Positions 26,013-34,646 of a stretch of 64,000 nt of DNA are shown here, one piece after another. A program made the position numbers and the translations under genes. Every line of letters begins with the position of its first letter. Positions within the stretch are counted from its first letter, which is position 1. The notes under the pieces are model-generated. The model was not told the DNA's origin. It searched no databases and saw only the letters and a list, made by a program, of their open reading frames with translations. The DNA lies in assembly GCA_934229725.1 (NCBI GenBank), contig CAKQDX010000001.1, positions 62,001 to 126,000 of the forward strand, in the 5' to 3' direction. The stretch is from an uncultured Streptococcus sp. GTDB taxonomy: Bacteria; Bacillota; Bacilli; Lactobacillales; Streptococcaceae.

Positions 26013-26540
26013 TTACAATGTCTTTCCTTGACTTTGCAACTGTAGAAGAATGGTTTTCACCTTCCTAAATTCTATTTCACCAACCACAAATTGAACGACT
26101 GTACTTATCGCAATTAAAATGAAAAATACACAAGATAGAGTCAATGAAGTAGAAAGTTCACCAAAGAATAAGATAAAGTTTAAGAGTGTTAAACAAGTCA
26201 TTATAGAGGCGTTGATTACGAGAACAGTAGCTAGTGGGATACGAAATAACCTATAATGGTAGATACTTTTTAAAAGTGATGTGATACTACAAGCAACACT
26301 TAAGGGAGAAAAAACATAGACATGATAGAAAGCCAATAACAAACCCGAGTAGGTTCTATCTGAGAATGGATTATCTATCAAAGATAGAAGGAAGGTTACC
26401 ACCACTATTATAGGCAGAAGTAAAAAGCGTGTTTTTATTGGTCTCTTTTTATAAACACTTAAATAAGCTATTGCTCCCCCACATACAGGAAACACTACTT
26501 GAGGATAGTAGAGTAAAAAGCTTAATACCTTAGAGAACAT
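26013..26540 (-). CDS. Hypothetical membrane protein between parE and parC
   Basis: A 175-residue protein with about five hydrophobic segments (about 10-27, 38-55, 70-88, 98-125 and 130-155) and a basic C-terminus. I do not recognise a family. GAGG sits 7 nt before the ATG. It is on the same strand as parE and parC, and in the other streptococci I know these two are adjacent or nearly so, so this looks like an insertion or a lineage-specific gene. No mobile-element marks flank it. Confidence 0.7.
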   Translation of the reverse strand: MFSKVLSFLLYYPQVVFPVCGGAIAYLSVYKKRPIKTRFLLLPIIVVVTFLLSLIDNPFSDRTYSGLLLAFYHVYVFSPLSVACSITSLLKSIYHYRLFRIPLATVLVINASIMTCLTLLNFILFFGELSTSLTLSCVFFILIAISTVVQFVVGEIEFRKVKTILLQLQSQGKTL

Positions 26541-26670
26541 AGGTCTACCTCACATTGATTTCTAGTCAATGACACAGCGAATATTGAATTAAGGCTACAG
26601 AAAAATGGCTTATCAGGTCATATTTACAAATGCCAATTGATTATTAAAGCCTTCCATTCTATCTTGCAAG

Positions 26671-28620
26671 TTAGAAGACTCCACTTTCCTCAAGTGTAAA
26701 TTTAACGTTATCTTCAATCCATTGACGGCGTGGTGCTGGTTTATCTCCCATAAGAACTGAGACACGACGTTCAGCACGCGCTAGGTCGTCAATCGTCACT
26801 CGGATAAGGGTTCTTGTCTCTGGATCCATGGTTGTTTCCCACAGTTGGTCAGCATTCATTTCACCAAGCCCCTTGTAACGTTGAAGAAGAGCGCCACGAC
26901 CAAATTTTTGACGAAGCTCCTCAAGTTCGCCGTCCGTCCAAGCATATTCGACAACTTCCTTTTTACCTTTTCCTTTAGACATCTTGTAAAGAGGAGGAAG
27001 AGCGATATAAACGTGCCCTGCTTCAACCAGTGGACGCATATAACGATAGAAGAAAGTAAGTAACAATGTCTGGATGTGAGCACCATCGGTATCGGCATCA
27101 GTCATGATAATAATCTTATCGTAGTTGATATCGTCAAGGTTAAAATCAGCTCCAACCCCTGCACCAATGGTGTAAATCATGGTATTGATTTCTTCATTTT
27201 TGAGAATGTCAGCCATTTTGGCTTTCTCAGTATTTAGGACCTTACCTCGAAGAGGCAGGATAGCCTGGAATTTACGATCACGGCCTTGTTTGGCTGATCC
27301 ACCGGCAGAATCCCCTTCGACCAGATAGAGTTCATTTTTCTTAGCATTTTTAGACTGGGCTGGTGTCAATTTTCCTGACAAGAGCCCCTTGTCTTTTTTA
27401 TTTTTCTTGCCATTTCGGCTGGCATCACGTGCTTTTCTGGCAGCTTCACGGGCATCACGAGCCTTGATAGCCTTACGCACCAAGTTCGAAGCCAAATCTC
27501 CATTTTCCATAAGGAAGTAAGTTAGATGCTCTGAAACAATACTATCGACAATAGGACGAGCTAAAGGAGATCCCAATTTATCCTTGGTTTGTCCTTCAAA
27601 CTGAAGGTGTTCTTCAGGAACCAAGAGCGAGATAACTGCTGACAAGCCCTCACGGTAATCTGAGCCTTCAAGATTCTTATCTTTTTCTTTAAGAAGGCCT
27701 GTCTTACGAGCATAATCGTTAAAGGCCTTAGTAATAGCAGATTTGAACCCTGTCTCGTGAGTACCTCCATCCTTGGTACGGACATTATTGACAAAGGAAA
27801 GGATATTATCAGAGTAACCGTCATTGTACTGAAGGGCTACTTCTAGGTGAAATTCCTGTTGATCTCCATCAATATAGATAACCGGTGTTAGAGTTTCCTT
27901 ATCCTCATTCAAGTAAGACACAAAGTCTTGAACCCCATTTTCATAGTGGAATTCTTCACGAACTTCTTCTTCGCCACGCAAGTCTGTCAATGTCATCGTG
28001 ACATTTTTAAGAAGGAAGGCTGACTCTTTGAGACGTTCTGAGATGGTGTTAAATTTGAAGTCAGTCGTTGAAAAGATGCTCGCATCAGGCATGAAGGTAA
28101 CTTTTGTACCTGTCTTAGATTTAGGCGCCTTGCCAATCTTTTCAAGTCCTGTTACAGGGTGACCACCATTTTCAAAACGCTGACGATAAACACTACCGTC
28201 ACGGATAATTTCCACCTCAAGCCAGCTAGACAGCGCATTAACAACTGAGGAGCCCACACCGTGAAGACCACCAGAAGTCTTATAACCACCCTGTCCAAAT
28301 TTACCACCTGCGTGGAGGACAGTGAAAATAACTTCGACTGTTGGTTTCCCCATGGCATGCATCCCTGTCGGCATCCCACGTCCAGAGTCAGAGACGGAAA
28401 CGGAACCATCCTTATTTAGGGTAACAGCGATAACATCACCAAAACCTGAAAGAGCTTCGTCGACGGCATTGTCGACAATCTCCCAAACTAGGTGGTGAAG
28501 TCCTGTCCCATCCGTTGAGCCAATGTACATTCCTGGGCGCTTGCGAACCGCATCCAACCCTTCTAGTACCTGAATGGCATCATCATTATAATTATTTACA
28601 TTTATTTCTTTTTTAGCCAA
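26671..28620 (-). CDS. parE: DNA topoisomerase IV subunit B
   Basis: ATPase subunit of topoisomerase IV. The 649 residues begin with the GHKL ATP-binding domain (VDNAVDEALSG, GRGMPTG, GLHGVGSSVVNALS), then the transducer and the Toprim domain (EGDSAGGSAKQGRD and DADTDGAHI). The start is TTG 28618-28620 with GGAGG six bases upstream; no ATG fits. Divergent from plsY across 137 bp, the arrangement also seen in pneumococcus. Confidence 0.97.
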   Translation of the reverse strand: MAKKEINVNNYNDDAIQVLEGLDAVRKRPGMYIGSTDGTGLHHLVWEIVDNAVDEALSGFGDVIAVTLNKDGSVSVSDSGRGMPTGMHAMGKPTVEVIFTVLHAGGKFGQGGYKTSGGLHGVGSSVVNALSSWLEVEIIRDGSVYRQRFENGGHPVTGLEKIGKAPKSKTGTKVTFMPDASIFSTTDFKFNTISERLKESAFLLKNVTMTLTDLRGEEEVREEFHYENGVQDFVSYLNEDKETLTPVIYIDGDQQEFHLEVALQYNDGYSDNILSFVNNVRTKDGGTHETGFKSAITKAFNDYARKTGLLKEKDKNLEGSDYREGLSAVISLLVPEEHLQFEGQTKDKLGSPLARPIVDSIVSEHLTYFLMENGDLASNLVRKAIKARDAREAARKARDASRNGKKNKKDKGLLSGKLTPAQSKNAKKNELYLVEGDSAGGSAKQGRDRKFQAILPLRGKVLNTEKAKMADILKNEEINTMIYTIGAGVGADFNLDDINYDKIIIMTDADTDGAHIQTLLLTFFYRYMRPLVEAGHVYIALPPLYKMSKGKGKKEVVEYAWTDGELEELRQKFGRGALLQRYKGLGEMNADQLWETTMDPETRTLIRVTIDDLARAERRVSVLMGDKPAPRRQWIEDNVKFTLEESGVF

Positions 28621-28722
28621 GAGTGACCTCCAAAATTTTCATCCTTATTATTTTATAAGTTTTCAGAAGAATTTGCAAAGGAAATCAGGAAAGATGTTAG
28701 CTTATCTTAGAGCTGACCAACT

Positions 28723-28751
28723 TTGTCAATTACTAAGCTGTATGCTATAAT
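28723..28751 (+). promoter_or_regulatory. plsY promoter, probably giving a leaderless mRNA
   Basis: -35 TTGTCA (28723-28728), 17-bp spacer and extended -10 TGCTATAAT (hexamer 28746-28751). The plsY ATG begins at 28758, just 7 nt past the -10, where transcription should start. No ribosome site precedes the ATG. Confidence 0.75.
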
Positions 28752-28757
28752 TATCTC

Positions 28758-29399
28758 ATGAAAATCTTATTATTAATTCTTATCGCCTACCTGCTAGGTT
28801 CCATTCAGACTGGTCTCTGGATTGGAAAAGTTTTCTTTCATACGAATCTTCGGGAGCACGGATCTGGAAATACTGGAACAACCAATACCTTCCGTGTCCT
28901 CGGTAAGACGGCTGGCACCATCACTTTCTTAGTGGACATGCTTAAGGGGACTTTGGCAGTGCTCCTACCGGTTTGGTTGGGTGTCACAGCTGTATCTCCT
29001 CTAGTCATTGGTTTCTTTGCCATCATTGGACATGTTTTTCCAATCTTTGCCAGTTTTAAGGGTGGAAAGGCAGTTGCAACAAGTGCTGGGGTGCTTCTTG
29101 GTTTTGCCCCCCTCTACTGCGTCTTCCTGCTCTTGGTCTTTGCTTTAACGCTCTATCTAACCAGCATGATTTCATTTTCAAGTGTCACTGCCGCAGTTGT
29201 TGGGCTGATTACCCTGGCTACTTTCCCGGCTATCCATTTTTTACTAGATGGGTATGACCCAATCTTTAGTGCTGTTCTTATCATCATGGCTTTAGTGATT
29301 ATTTTCCGTCACACTGAGAATATGGCCCGTATTCGCAAGCATCAAGAAAACTTGGTCCCTTTTGGACTTAATTTAACCAAACAAAATCCAAAGAAATAA
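28758..29399 (+). CDS. plsY: Acyl-phosphate:glycerol-3-phosphate acyltransferase PlsY
   Basis: First acylation in phospholipid synthesis: moves an acyl chain from acyl-phosphate (made by PlsX) to glycerol-3-phosphate. The 213-residue membrane protein has about five to seven helices and the three family loops: GSGNTGTTNTFR (36-47), the glycine-rich KGGKAVATSAG (about 101-111) and the RHTEN segment near the C-terminus (about 186-190). The start is fixed by homology, yet there is no Shine-Dalgarno and the promoter abuts the ATG. Confidence 0.96.
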   Translation: MKILLLILIAYLLGSIQTGLWIGKVFFHTNLREHGSGNTGTTNTFRVLGKTAGTITFLVDMLKGTLAVLLPVWLGVTAVSPLVIGFFAIIGHVFPIFASFKGGKAVATSAGVLLGFAPLYCVFLLLVFALTLYLTSMISFSSVTAAVVGLITLATFPAIHFLLDGYDPIFSAVLIIMALVIIFRHTENMARIRKHQENLVPFGLNLTKQNPKK

Positions 29400-29415
29400 A
29401 TAATTCAGATCTATC

Positions 29416-29444
29416 AACCACTAGCAAAAAGCTAGTGGTTTTCT
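29416..29444 (+). terminator. plsY terminator
   Basis: Perfect 10-bp stem AACCACTAGC / GCTAGTGGTT with an A5 loop, followed by TTCT after the paired TT. Confidence 0.8.
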
Positions 29445-29483
29445 GTTCTGACAATCACCAAAATAGCTAATAAGGCAAACAAT

Positions 29484-29517
29484 AAAGATCCGAAGTTTTC
29501 ACCTCGGATCTTTTTAA
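29484..29517. terminator. Second, bidirectional terminator between plsY and the HhH gene
   Basis: AAAGATCCGA (29484-29493) pairs with TCGGATCTTT (29504-29513) around a 10-nt loop. T-rich tails occur in both directions, so it can also end the convergent HhH gene. Confidence 0.75.
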
Positions 29518-29520
29518 GGA

Positions 29521-29889
29521 TTAGGCTTTAAAGCTGACACCATTTTCTTTCAATTTTTTAACAGTTGCAGGTCCTACACCTTTAAGGGCTAGGACTTCTT
29601 CTTCAGTCACACTTGCAAAGTCTGCTGCTGACGTCAAGCCTTCATTGTAAAGGGTCTCTACGAGGTTAGAACGAAGGCCTTCCACTTCTGGAAGTTCTGA
29701 AAAGGCTTCAAGACTAAGATCTTTAGCGACCACTTCCTCTTTAGCAACTGGCTGCGTTTCAGCAACAGCTTGTGGGGCTACTGGTGGTACTGGCGCAACT
29801 GGTGGAACAGGGGCTTTAAGATTATTGAAAAGTCCTTGTTTTTTCAAACGGTGTTTAAAAGCTTTCTTTTTATTTTTTACTTTTGCCAT
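29521..29889 (-). CDS. Small helix-hairpin-helix protein with Pro/Val-rich linker
   Basis: A 122-residue cytoplasmic protein in three parts: a very basic N-terminus (KVKNKKKAFKHRLKKQG), a Pro/Ala/Val linker with APVPPVAPVPPVAP (about 26-39), and a C-terminal helix-hairpin-helix unit with LVETLYNEGLTSAADF and LKGVGPATVKKLKENG (about 76-118). The latter resembles DUF4332/RuvA-type HhH folds that bind DNA backbone or act as adaptors. The gene name and role are unknown to me. Confidence 0.75.
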   Translation of the reverse strand: MAKVKNKKKAFKHRLKKQGLFNNLKAPVPPVAPVPPVAPQAVAETQPVAKEEVVAKDLSLEAFSELPEVEGLRSNLVETLYNEGLTSAADFASVTEEEVLALKGVGPATVKKLKENGVSFKA

Positions 29890-29962
29890 GTGTATTTTCT
29901 CCCATTTTGACAGACGACTTCTCCCTATAGAATGTAGTCGTTCATTTCTTTCTCATTTTCTA

Positions 29963-30217
29963 TTAATAGTGACGTTCCCCGAACAAGCCTTCTGGCATAT
30001 CATGGAAACCTTTACCGGCACGATAATTGGTAAACTTACCAATTAGGAAATTGTAGGCATCTAATTTAGCTTCATAACGGAAACTTGCGTCACGGGCACG
30101 CTCATCACCATCTTCTTCCCAAATTTTCTTACTAGCGGCTAAGGCTTTTTCGTTTACTTTAACTTGGGTAACAACCCATGCTTCAAAGTCTTTTAGAAAT
30201 TCTTGTTCGTAGGTCAT
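29963..30217 (-). CDS. DUF1912 family protein
   Basis: An 84-residue acidic cytoplasmic protein (MTYEQEFLKDFEAWV at the start, GLFGERHY at the end), consistent with the streptococcal DUF1912 family. A GAGGAAA site lies 5 nt before the ATG. It is preceded on its strand by an apparent promoter and a hairpin-rich leader that contains a terminator-like structure. Function unknown. Confidence 0.83.
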   Translation of the reverse strand: MTYEQEFLKDFEAWVVTQVKVNEKALAASKKIWEEDGDERARDASFRYEAKLDAYNFLIGKFTNYRAGKGFHDMPEGLFGERHY

Positions 30218-30238
30218 ATTTTCCTCTTCATTTTAAAA

Positions 30239-30308
30239 ACCAGCTTAACGCTGGATTTATTTTTACAGATAGTATGTAGGCCGTTTGGCCTTACAATCAC
30301 ATATTATA
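30239..30308 (-). promoter_or_regulatory. Hairpin-rich leader before the DUF1912 gene
   Basis: Minus strand, 5' to 3': -10 TATAAT (30303-30308), a hairpin AGGCC-aaac-GGCCT, then CCAGC-gttaa-GCTGG followed by TTTTT, about 20 nt before the gene. The second hairpin may simply be the mmuM terminator. If the -10 is real it is an attenuator in a short leader. Confidence 0.45.
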
Positions 30309-30328
30309 ACAAATAATTAGAAATTTGA

Positions 30329-31279
30329 CTAGGTTCTAAATTCTTGATATAAGGCCTTGATGTCATTGGGACGCGTGCGACAGCACCCTCCTAAAATCTG
30401 AACTCCAAAATGAGCATGCCAATCTTTACTATGTTCGAGCAGGGTGAGGGCATCCTTGTCTTTAGGTTTCCAAGTTTGACTGTCACCATCATAAACCTCA
30501 CCTGAGTTGGGGTAAGTAATAAGGGCCTTGCCTGCCTTCTTGAGAACAGGTAGAGCTTGTTCATAAAGAATTGGCGAACTGCAATTGATTCCTACTGCCA
30601 AGATTTGGTCTGACTGGGAAATAAGCTTGGCAATTTCATCTAGAGAAGTCCCATCGCTGATGGCATCTGGAACCTGAATGGTAAAACTGATATAAGCTTC
30701 TACCTCGGGAAATTCTTCTGCCAAGAGCTCAATCAAGGCTTGAGCTTCCAGATGATTAGGAATGGTTTCCAAAGCCAACAAATCGACACCCTGATCTAGG
30801 AGAATTTGAATTCGAGGGCGATGAAAATCCTTAAGAGTTTCAACTGTAATCTGACCATAATCACCACTATACTCAGAACCATTGGCCAAATAGGCTGCAT
30901 AAGGACCAACATCTCCAGAAATCAGAGGATAGGGACGTTTGGCTTTCTCGGTCTCATCCAAGGTTGCCCATACCTTATCTCGTGCATCTTTTGCCAACTG
31001 GACCGTTAGAGCAATAATCTGCTCCGCTTCTCTTTCAGTAAGTCCTGCCTCTTCCAAGCCCGGTAAGGTCGCCTGATATGACGATGTGGTAATCAAGTCA
31101 GCCCCAGCAGCTACATAGGTTTCGTGAATTTCTTGAATAACCTCTGGCTTCTCAAGAAGGTACTTGGCTGACCAGAGCTTGCCTGAAATATCATAACCCA
31201 AGGCCTCCATCTCTGTTCCCAGAGCACCATGAAGAATGAGAGGGGATTTATTTTCCAAATAGTCTTTAAATATTGCCAT
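30329..31279 (-). CDS. mmuM: Homocysteine S-methyltransferase
   Basis: Makes methionine from homocysteine using S-methylmethionine. The 316-residue barrel enzyme has an early HGALGTEMEALG motif (about 14-25) and zinc cysteines in GINCSSP (about residue 228) and GGCCRT (about 298-303). The start is ATG 31277-31279, with AAGGAGGT upstream; this site lies inside the end of the permease gene, so translation is coupled. The operon with the permease is likely regulated by CmbR (see 32722-32762). Confidence 0.94.
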   Translation of the reverse strand: MAIFKDYLENKSPLILHGALGTEMEALGYDISGKLWSAKYLLEKPEVIQEIHETYVAAGADLITTSSYQATLPGLEEAGLTEREAEQIIALTVQLAKDARDKVWATLDETEKAKRPYPLISGDVGPYAAYLANGSEYSGDYGQITVETLKDFHRPRIQILLDQGVDLLALETIPNHLEAQALIELLAEEFPEVEAYISFTIQVPDAISDGTSLDEIAKLISQSDQILAVGINCSSPILYEQALPVLKKAGKALITYPNSGEVYDGDSQTWKPKDKDALTLLEHSKDWHAHFGVQILGGCCRTRPNDIKALYQEFRT

Positions 31280-31290
31280 GAAAGACCTCC

Positions 31291-32667
31291 TTACCATTTT
31301 TTAAAGCGAAGGTAGTGATACAGGTAACAGAAAATCATGAAAGGAATACCAAAGTAGAGTCCCGCACGCTGCGAACTATCCCAGGCAATCCCAAGCACAG
31401 AAATGGCCAAGAGAACGATTGTGATATAAGGGAGGATTGGATTAAAGGGTGTCTTATAGTCTAACTCGTCCTCAGAATGCTCTAAATTCCACTGTTTACG
31501 GAAATTAAGCTGTGCCATAGGAATAGAAAGCCAAACAACAACAACTGCAAAACCAGCGATTGATACCAGGGCTAGATAAACCGTATCAGCTGCATAAATA
31601 CTTGAGAAGAGCGATAAAACTGCTCCGGCCATGGAAATCAAAAGAGCTGTCATTGGAACACCGTGCTTATTGATTTTCACTAACTTTTTATTTAGCATTC
31701 CTTCATTGGCCAGAGACCAAAGCATACGACTTGACGCATAAAGACCTGAATTCCCAGCAGAAAGGATAGCAGTTAAGATTACAAAGTTCATAATGTCTGC
31801 CGCAAATGGAATACCCATCTTGTCAAAAACATCAACGAAAGGGGCTGACGATACCCCTGCTTCTTTCATCGGAAGAAGCGAAGCCAAGACCACAATAGTT
31901 AAGACAAAGAAGATAACCAGACGTCCAATAGTTGTTTTAATAGCACGTGGAACAGCTTCCTTAGGATTGTCTGTTTCACCAGCAGCAATACCGATTAACT
32001 CTGTTCCCGAAAAGGCATAATTGACAGCCAACATGACTGACACAATGGCAAGACCACCATTTGGAAAGAGACCATTAGCCGTCAAATGCTTAAACATAAT
32101 AGCCTCATGGTGACCTTCAAAACTCACCAAACCAAACATTGCTCCAAGACCGAGAATGATGAAGACCAAGATGGCAATGACTTTTATTGACGAGAAGAAG
32201 GATTCCGCTTCCGCAAAAGACCTCACGCTCAAAGCATTAATCCCAAAAATCACTAAGGCAAAGATGGCTGCAAAAATCCAAGCCGGAACTGATGGAAACC
32301 AACGTTGCATCAACATGGCAGCACCCAGAAATTCTGTTCCCAAGGCAACCGTCCAACAAATCCAATAAAGCCAGGCTACTGTAAAGCCGGTTCCCGGACT
32401 AATAAACTTAGTAGCATAGGTGTGGAAGGACCCCGTCACTGGCATGGCAACAGCTAACTCACCTAAAGAGAGCATGACCAAGTAAACAACGATAGCTCCC
32501 ACAAGATAAGATAGGATAGCACCGAGGGGACCCGCTTGTGCAATCGTATAACCTGAGCTCAAGAAGAGACCAGTACCAATGACACCACCCAACGAAAGCA
32601 TAAAGAGGTGGCGTGAAGTCATCTTCCGTTGGAACTGACCTTCATTTTCATAATTATGGTTTTCCAT
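31291..32667 (-). CDS. mmuP: APC-family amino acid permease, probably S-methylmethionine (MmuP)
   Basis: A 458-residue membrane transporter with 12 predicted helices, of the amino acid/polyamine/organocation family. The signature GGVIGTGLFLSSGYTIAQAG (about 27-46) is the usual substrate-binding first helix. Start ATG 32665-32667 has GGAGG five bases upstream; an upstream TTG overlaps that site and is rejected. Specificity rests on the tight operon with mmuM; sequence alone would allow other amino acids. Confidence 0.85.
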   Translation of the reverse strand: MENHNYENEGQFQRKMTSRHLFMLSLGGVIGTGLFLSSGYTIAQAGPLGAILSYLVGAIVVYLVMLSLGELAVAMPVTGSFHTYATKFISPGTGFTVAWLYWICWTVALGTEFLGAAMLMQRWFPSVPAWIFAAIFALVIFGINALSVRSFAEAESFFSSIKVIAILVFIILGLGAMFGLVSFEGHHEAIMFKHLTANGLFPNGGLAIVSVMLAVNYAFSGTELIGIAAGETDNPKEAVPRAIKTTIGRLVIFFVLTIVVLASLLPMKEAGVSSAPFVDVFDKMGIPFAADIMNFVILTAILSAGNSGLYASSRMLWSLANEGMLNKKLVKINKHGVPMTALLISMAGAVLSLFSSIYAADTVYLALVSIAGFAVVVVWLSIPMAQLNFRKQWNLEHSEDELDYKTPFNPILPYITIVLLAISVLGIAWDSSQRAGLYFGIPFMIFCYLYHYLRFKKW

Positions 32668-32721
32668 AAATTCCTCCAAATATGTAATAAAACAAGCTTA
32701 TCACAATATCATCTCCTTGGA

Positions 32722-32762
32722 TAATAGGTGGAAACTATCAAAGAGATAGACACAAACTATCA
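32722..32762 (-). promoter_or_regulatory. Tandem CmbR-like operator upstream of mmuP
   Basis: On the minus strand: TGATA-N9-TATCT-N3-TGATA-N9-TATTA. This fits the streptococcal CmbR consensus as I recall it (TGATA-N9-TATCA-N2-4-TGATA) with one mismatch, and the second inverted pair repeats it. CmbR is a LysR-type regulator of cysteine and methionine genes. Binding is inferred. Confidence 0.65.
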
Positions 32763-32766
32763 CAAA

Positions 32767-32790
32767 AAAGCTCGGATTTCTCCGAGCTTT
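32767..32790 (-). terminator. Terminator after the clpX-ysxC operon (convergence-free)
   Basis: Perfect 10-bp stem AAAGCTCGGA / TCCGAGCTTT with a 4-nt loop and a T tract on the minus strand, starting 3 nt past the ysxC stop. Confidence 0.85.
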
Positions 32791-32792
32791 TC

Positions 32793-33392
32793 TTACAATT
32801 CTGCCAAAATAGTATCCCATGCCTCGTCATAACCATCACGTGTAACAGATGAAAAGACGATGAAATGGTCATTTTTATCGAAATTGAGTTTTTTCTTAAT
32901 GACTGATTCGTGCTTGTTCCATTTTCCACGAGGAATCTTGTCAGCCTTAGTCGCTACGATGATAACTGGAATCTCATAATACTTGAGAAATTCATACATT
33001 TGGATATCGTCTTGAGTCGGTTCATGTCGAAGGTCAACCAGGCTGACCACCACACGAAGATTGTCTCGAGTCACGAGGTACTCCTCAATCATCTTCCCCC
33101 ATTTGGCACGTTCTGTTTTGGAAACACGGGCATAACCGTAACCTGGCACATCCACAAAGCGCAGTTTATCGTCAATGTTATAGAAGTTAAGTAATTGTGT
33201 TTTTCCAGGTTTCCCAGAAGTACGGGCGAGGTTTTTACGACCAAGAAGTGTGTTGATAAAGCTTGATTTACCAACATTTGAACGTCCTGCAAGGGCAACT
33301 TCAGGCAGGTCATCTTGTGGGTAATGGCTCTTATTTGCTGCACTGAGGAGAATCTCAGCATTATGGGTATTTAGGACTTGTTCTTCAGCCAT
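32793..33392 (-). CDS. ysxC: Ribosome biogenesis GTPase YsxC/EngB
   Basis: Essential GTPase that assists late 50S assembly. The 199 residues hold all G motifs: GRSNVGKSS (G1, about 31-39), the G2 Thr region, DVPGYG (G3), TKADK (G4) and the late SSVT (G5). The start is ATG 33390-33392 behind GGGGGA; the longer open frame running into clpX is rejected. clpX ends 10 bp upstream, the normal clpX-ysxC pair. Confidence 0.95.
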   Translation of the reverse strand: MAEEQVLNTHNAEILLSAANKSHYPQDDLPEVALAGRSNVGKSSFINTLLGRKNLARTSGKPGKTQLLNFYNIDDKLRFVDVPGYGYARVSKTERAKWGKMIEEYLVTRDNLRVVVSLVDLRHEPTQDDIQMYEFLKYYEIPVIIVATKADKIPRGKWNKHESVIKKKLNFDKNDHFIVFSSVTRDGYDEAWDTILAEL

Positions 33393-33402
33393 ACATCCCC
33401 CT

Positions 33403-34629
33403 TTACACCGTTTCCATAATCGGTGAAGCAGTGCCATCAACAGCTTCTTTGGTGATACGAACCTTTGTGACATCTTCCTGACTCGGAATTTCAAACATAA
33501 CATCCATCATGACTTCTTCAATGATAGAGCGAAGTCCACGAGCACCTGTCTTACGTTCGATTGCCTTGCTTGCAATAGCCCCAAGCGCCTCCTGATCAAA
33601 CTCAAGTTCAACACCATCATAAGACAAGAGGGTTTGATACTGTTTAACTAAGGCATTTCTTGGTTCTGTCAAGATACGAACCAAGTCATCAACCGTTAAC
33701 TGTTCAAGGGCAGCGAGGACTGGCAAACGTCCGATAAACTCAGGGATAAGACCGAATTTTTGAATATCTTCAGCGGCGATTTCTTGCATATAGGATGAAT
33801 CATCATCAATAGCCTTATTATTTTGACCAAAACCAATAATCTTCTCACCCAGACGTTGCTTAACGATATCTTCGATACCATCAAAAGCACCACCCACGAT
33901 GAAGAGAATATTCTTCGTATCGATTTGAATCATCTCTTGGTTAGGGTGTTTACGACCACCTTGAGGTGGAACGCTGGCTACTGTTCCTTCAATAATCTTC
34001 AAGAGGGCTTGTTGAACCCCTTCACCTGAAACGTCACGAGTGATGGAAACATTCTCACCTTTTTTGGCAATTTTATCAATCTCATCGACATAGATGATAC
34101 CACGTTCCGCACGTTCAATATTGAAGTCTGCCGCTTGGATGAGCTTGAGAAGGATATTTTCCACATCCTCACCCACATAACCTGCCTCTGTCAATGAAGT
34201 GGCATCAGCAATTGCAAAAGGTACATTCAAACTACGAGCCAAGGTCTGAGCTAAGAAAGTCTTCCCTGAACCTGTTGGTCCAATCATAAGAATATTTGAT
34301 TTTTGCAGTTCCACATCGTTGTCTTCACGACTTTCAGTGAAGTTGATACGTTTATAGTGGTTGTAAACAGCTACTGCCAAGGCACGTTTGGCACGATCTT
34401 GCCCTACGACATAGTTGTTCAAAATATCCAAAAGTTCTTTTGGCTTTGGTGTTTCAGCCAAATCAGCCAAAACTTCTTCTGCCATTTCTTCACGAATAAT
34501 TTCTTGTGACAAGGCCACACATTCGTTACAGATGAAAACGCCATTGCCGGCGATAATTTTCTTTACTTCTTCTTGGTTTTTGCCACAAAACGAACAATAA
34601 ACCATTTCTTCATTACGATTTCCAGCCAT
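33403..34629 (-). CDS. clpX: ATP-dependent Clp protease ATP-binding subunit ClpX
   Basis: Unfoldase of ClpXP, which among other tasks degrades tmRNA-tagged proteins. The 408 residues carry an N-terminal zinc finger (CSFC at about 12-15 and CNEC at about 34-37), Walker A GPTGSGKT, Walker B with VDEIDK, the pore loop GYVGED and the sensor regions. GAGG lies 6 nt before the ATG. Followed by ysxC; preceded by a small membrane gene and folA on the same strand. Confidence 0.97.
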   Translation of the reverse strand: MAGNRNEEMVYCSFCGKNQEEVKKIIAGNGVFICNECVALSQEIIREEMAEEVLADLAETPKPKELLDILNNYVVGQDRAKRALAVAVYNHYKRINFTESREDNDVELQKSNILMIGPTGSGKTFLAQTLARSLNVPFAIADATSLTEAGYVGEDVENILLKLIQAADFNIERAERGIIYVDEIDKIAKKGENVSITRDVSGEGVQQALLKIIEGTVASVPPQGGRKHPNQEMIQIDTKNILFIVGGAFDGIEDIVKQRLGEKIIGFGQNNKAIDDDSSYMQEIAAEDIQKFGLIPEFIGRLPVLAALEQLTVDDLVRILTEPRNALVKQYQTLLSYDGVELEFDQEALGAIASKAIERKTGARGLRSIIEEVMMDVMFEIPSQEDVTKVRITKEAVDGTASPIMETV

Positions 34630-34646
34630 TTATTCCTCACTCTTTT

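Noticed and set aside
33393..33503. N-terminal extension of ysxC into clpX
   Set aside because: The ATG at 33392 has a GGGGGA site and matches the family start; the extension is clpX sequence in another frame.
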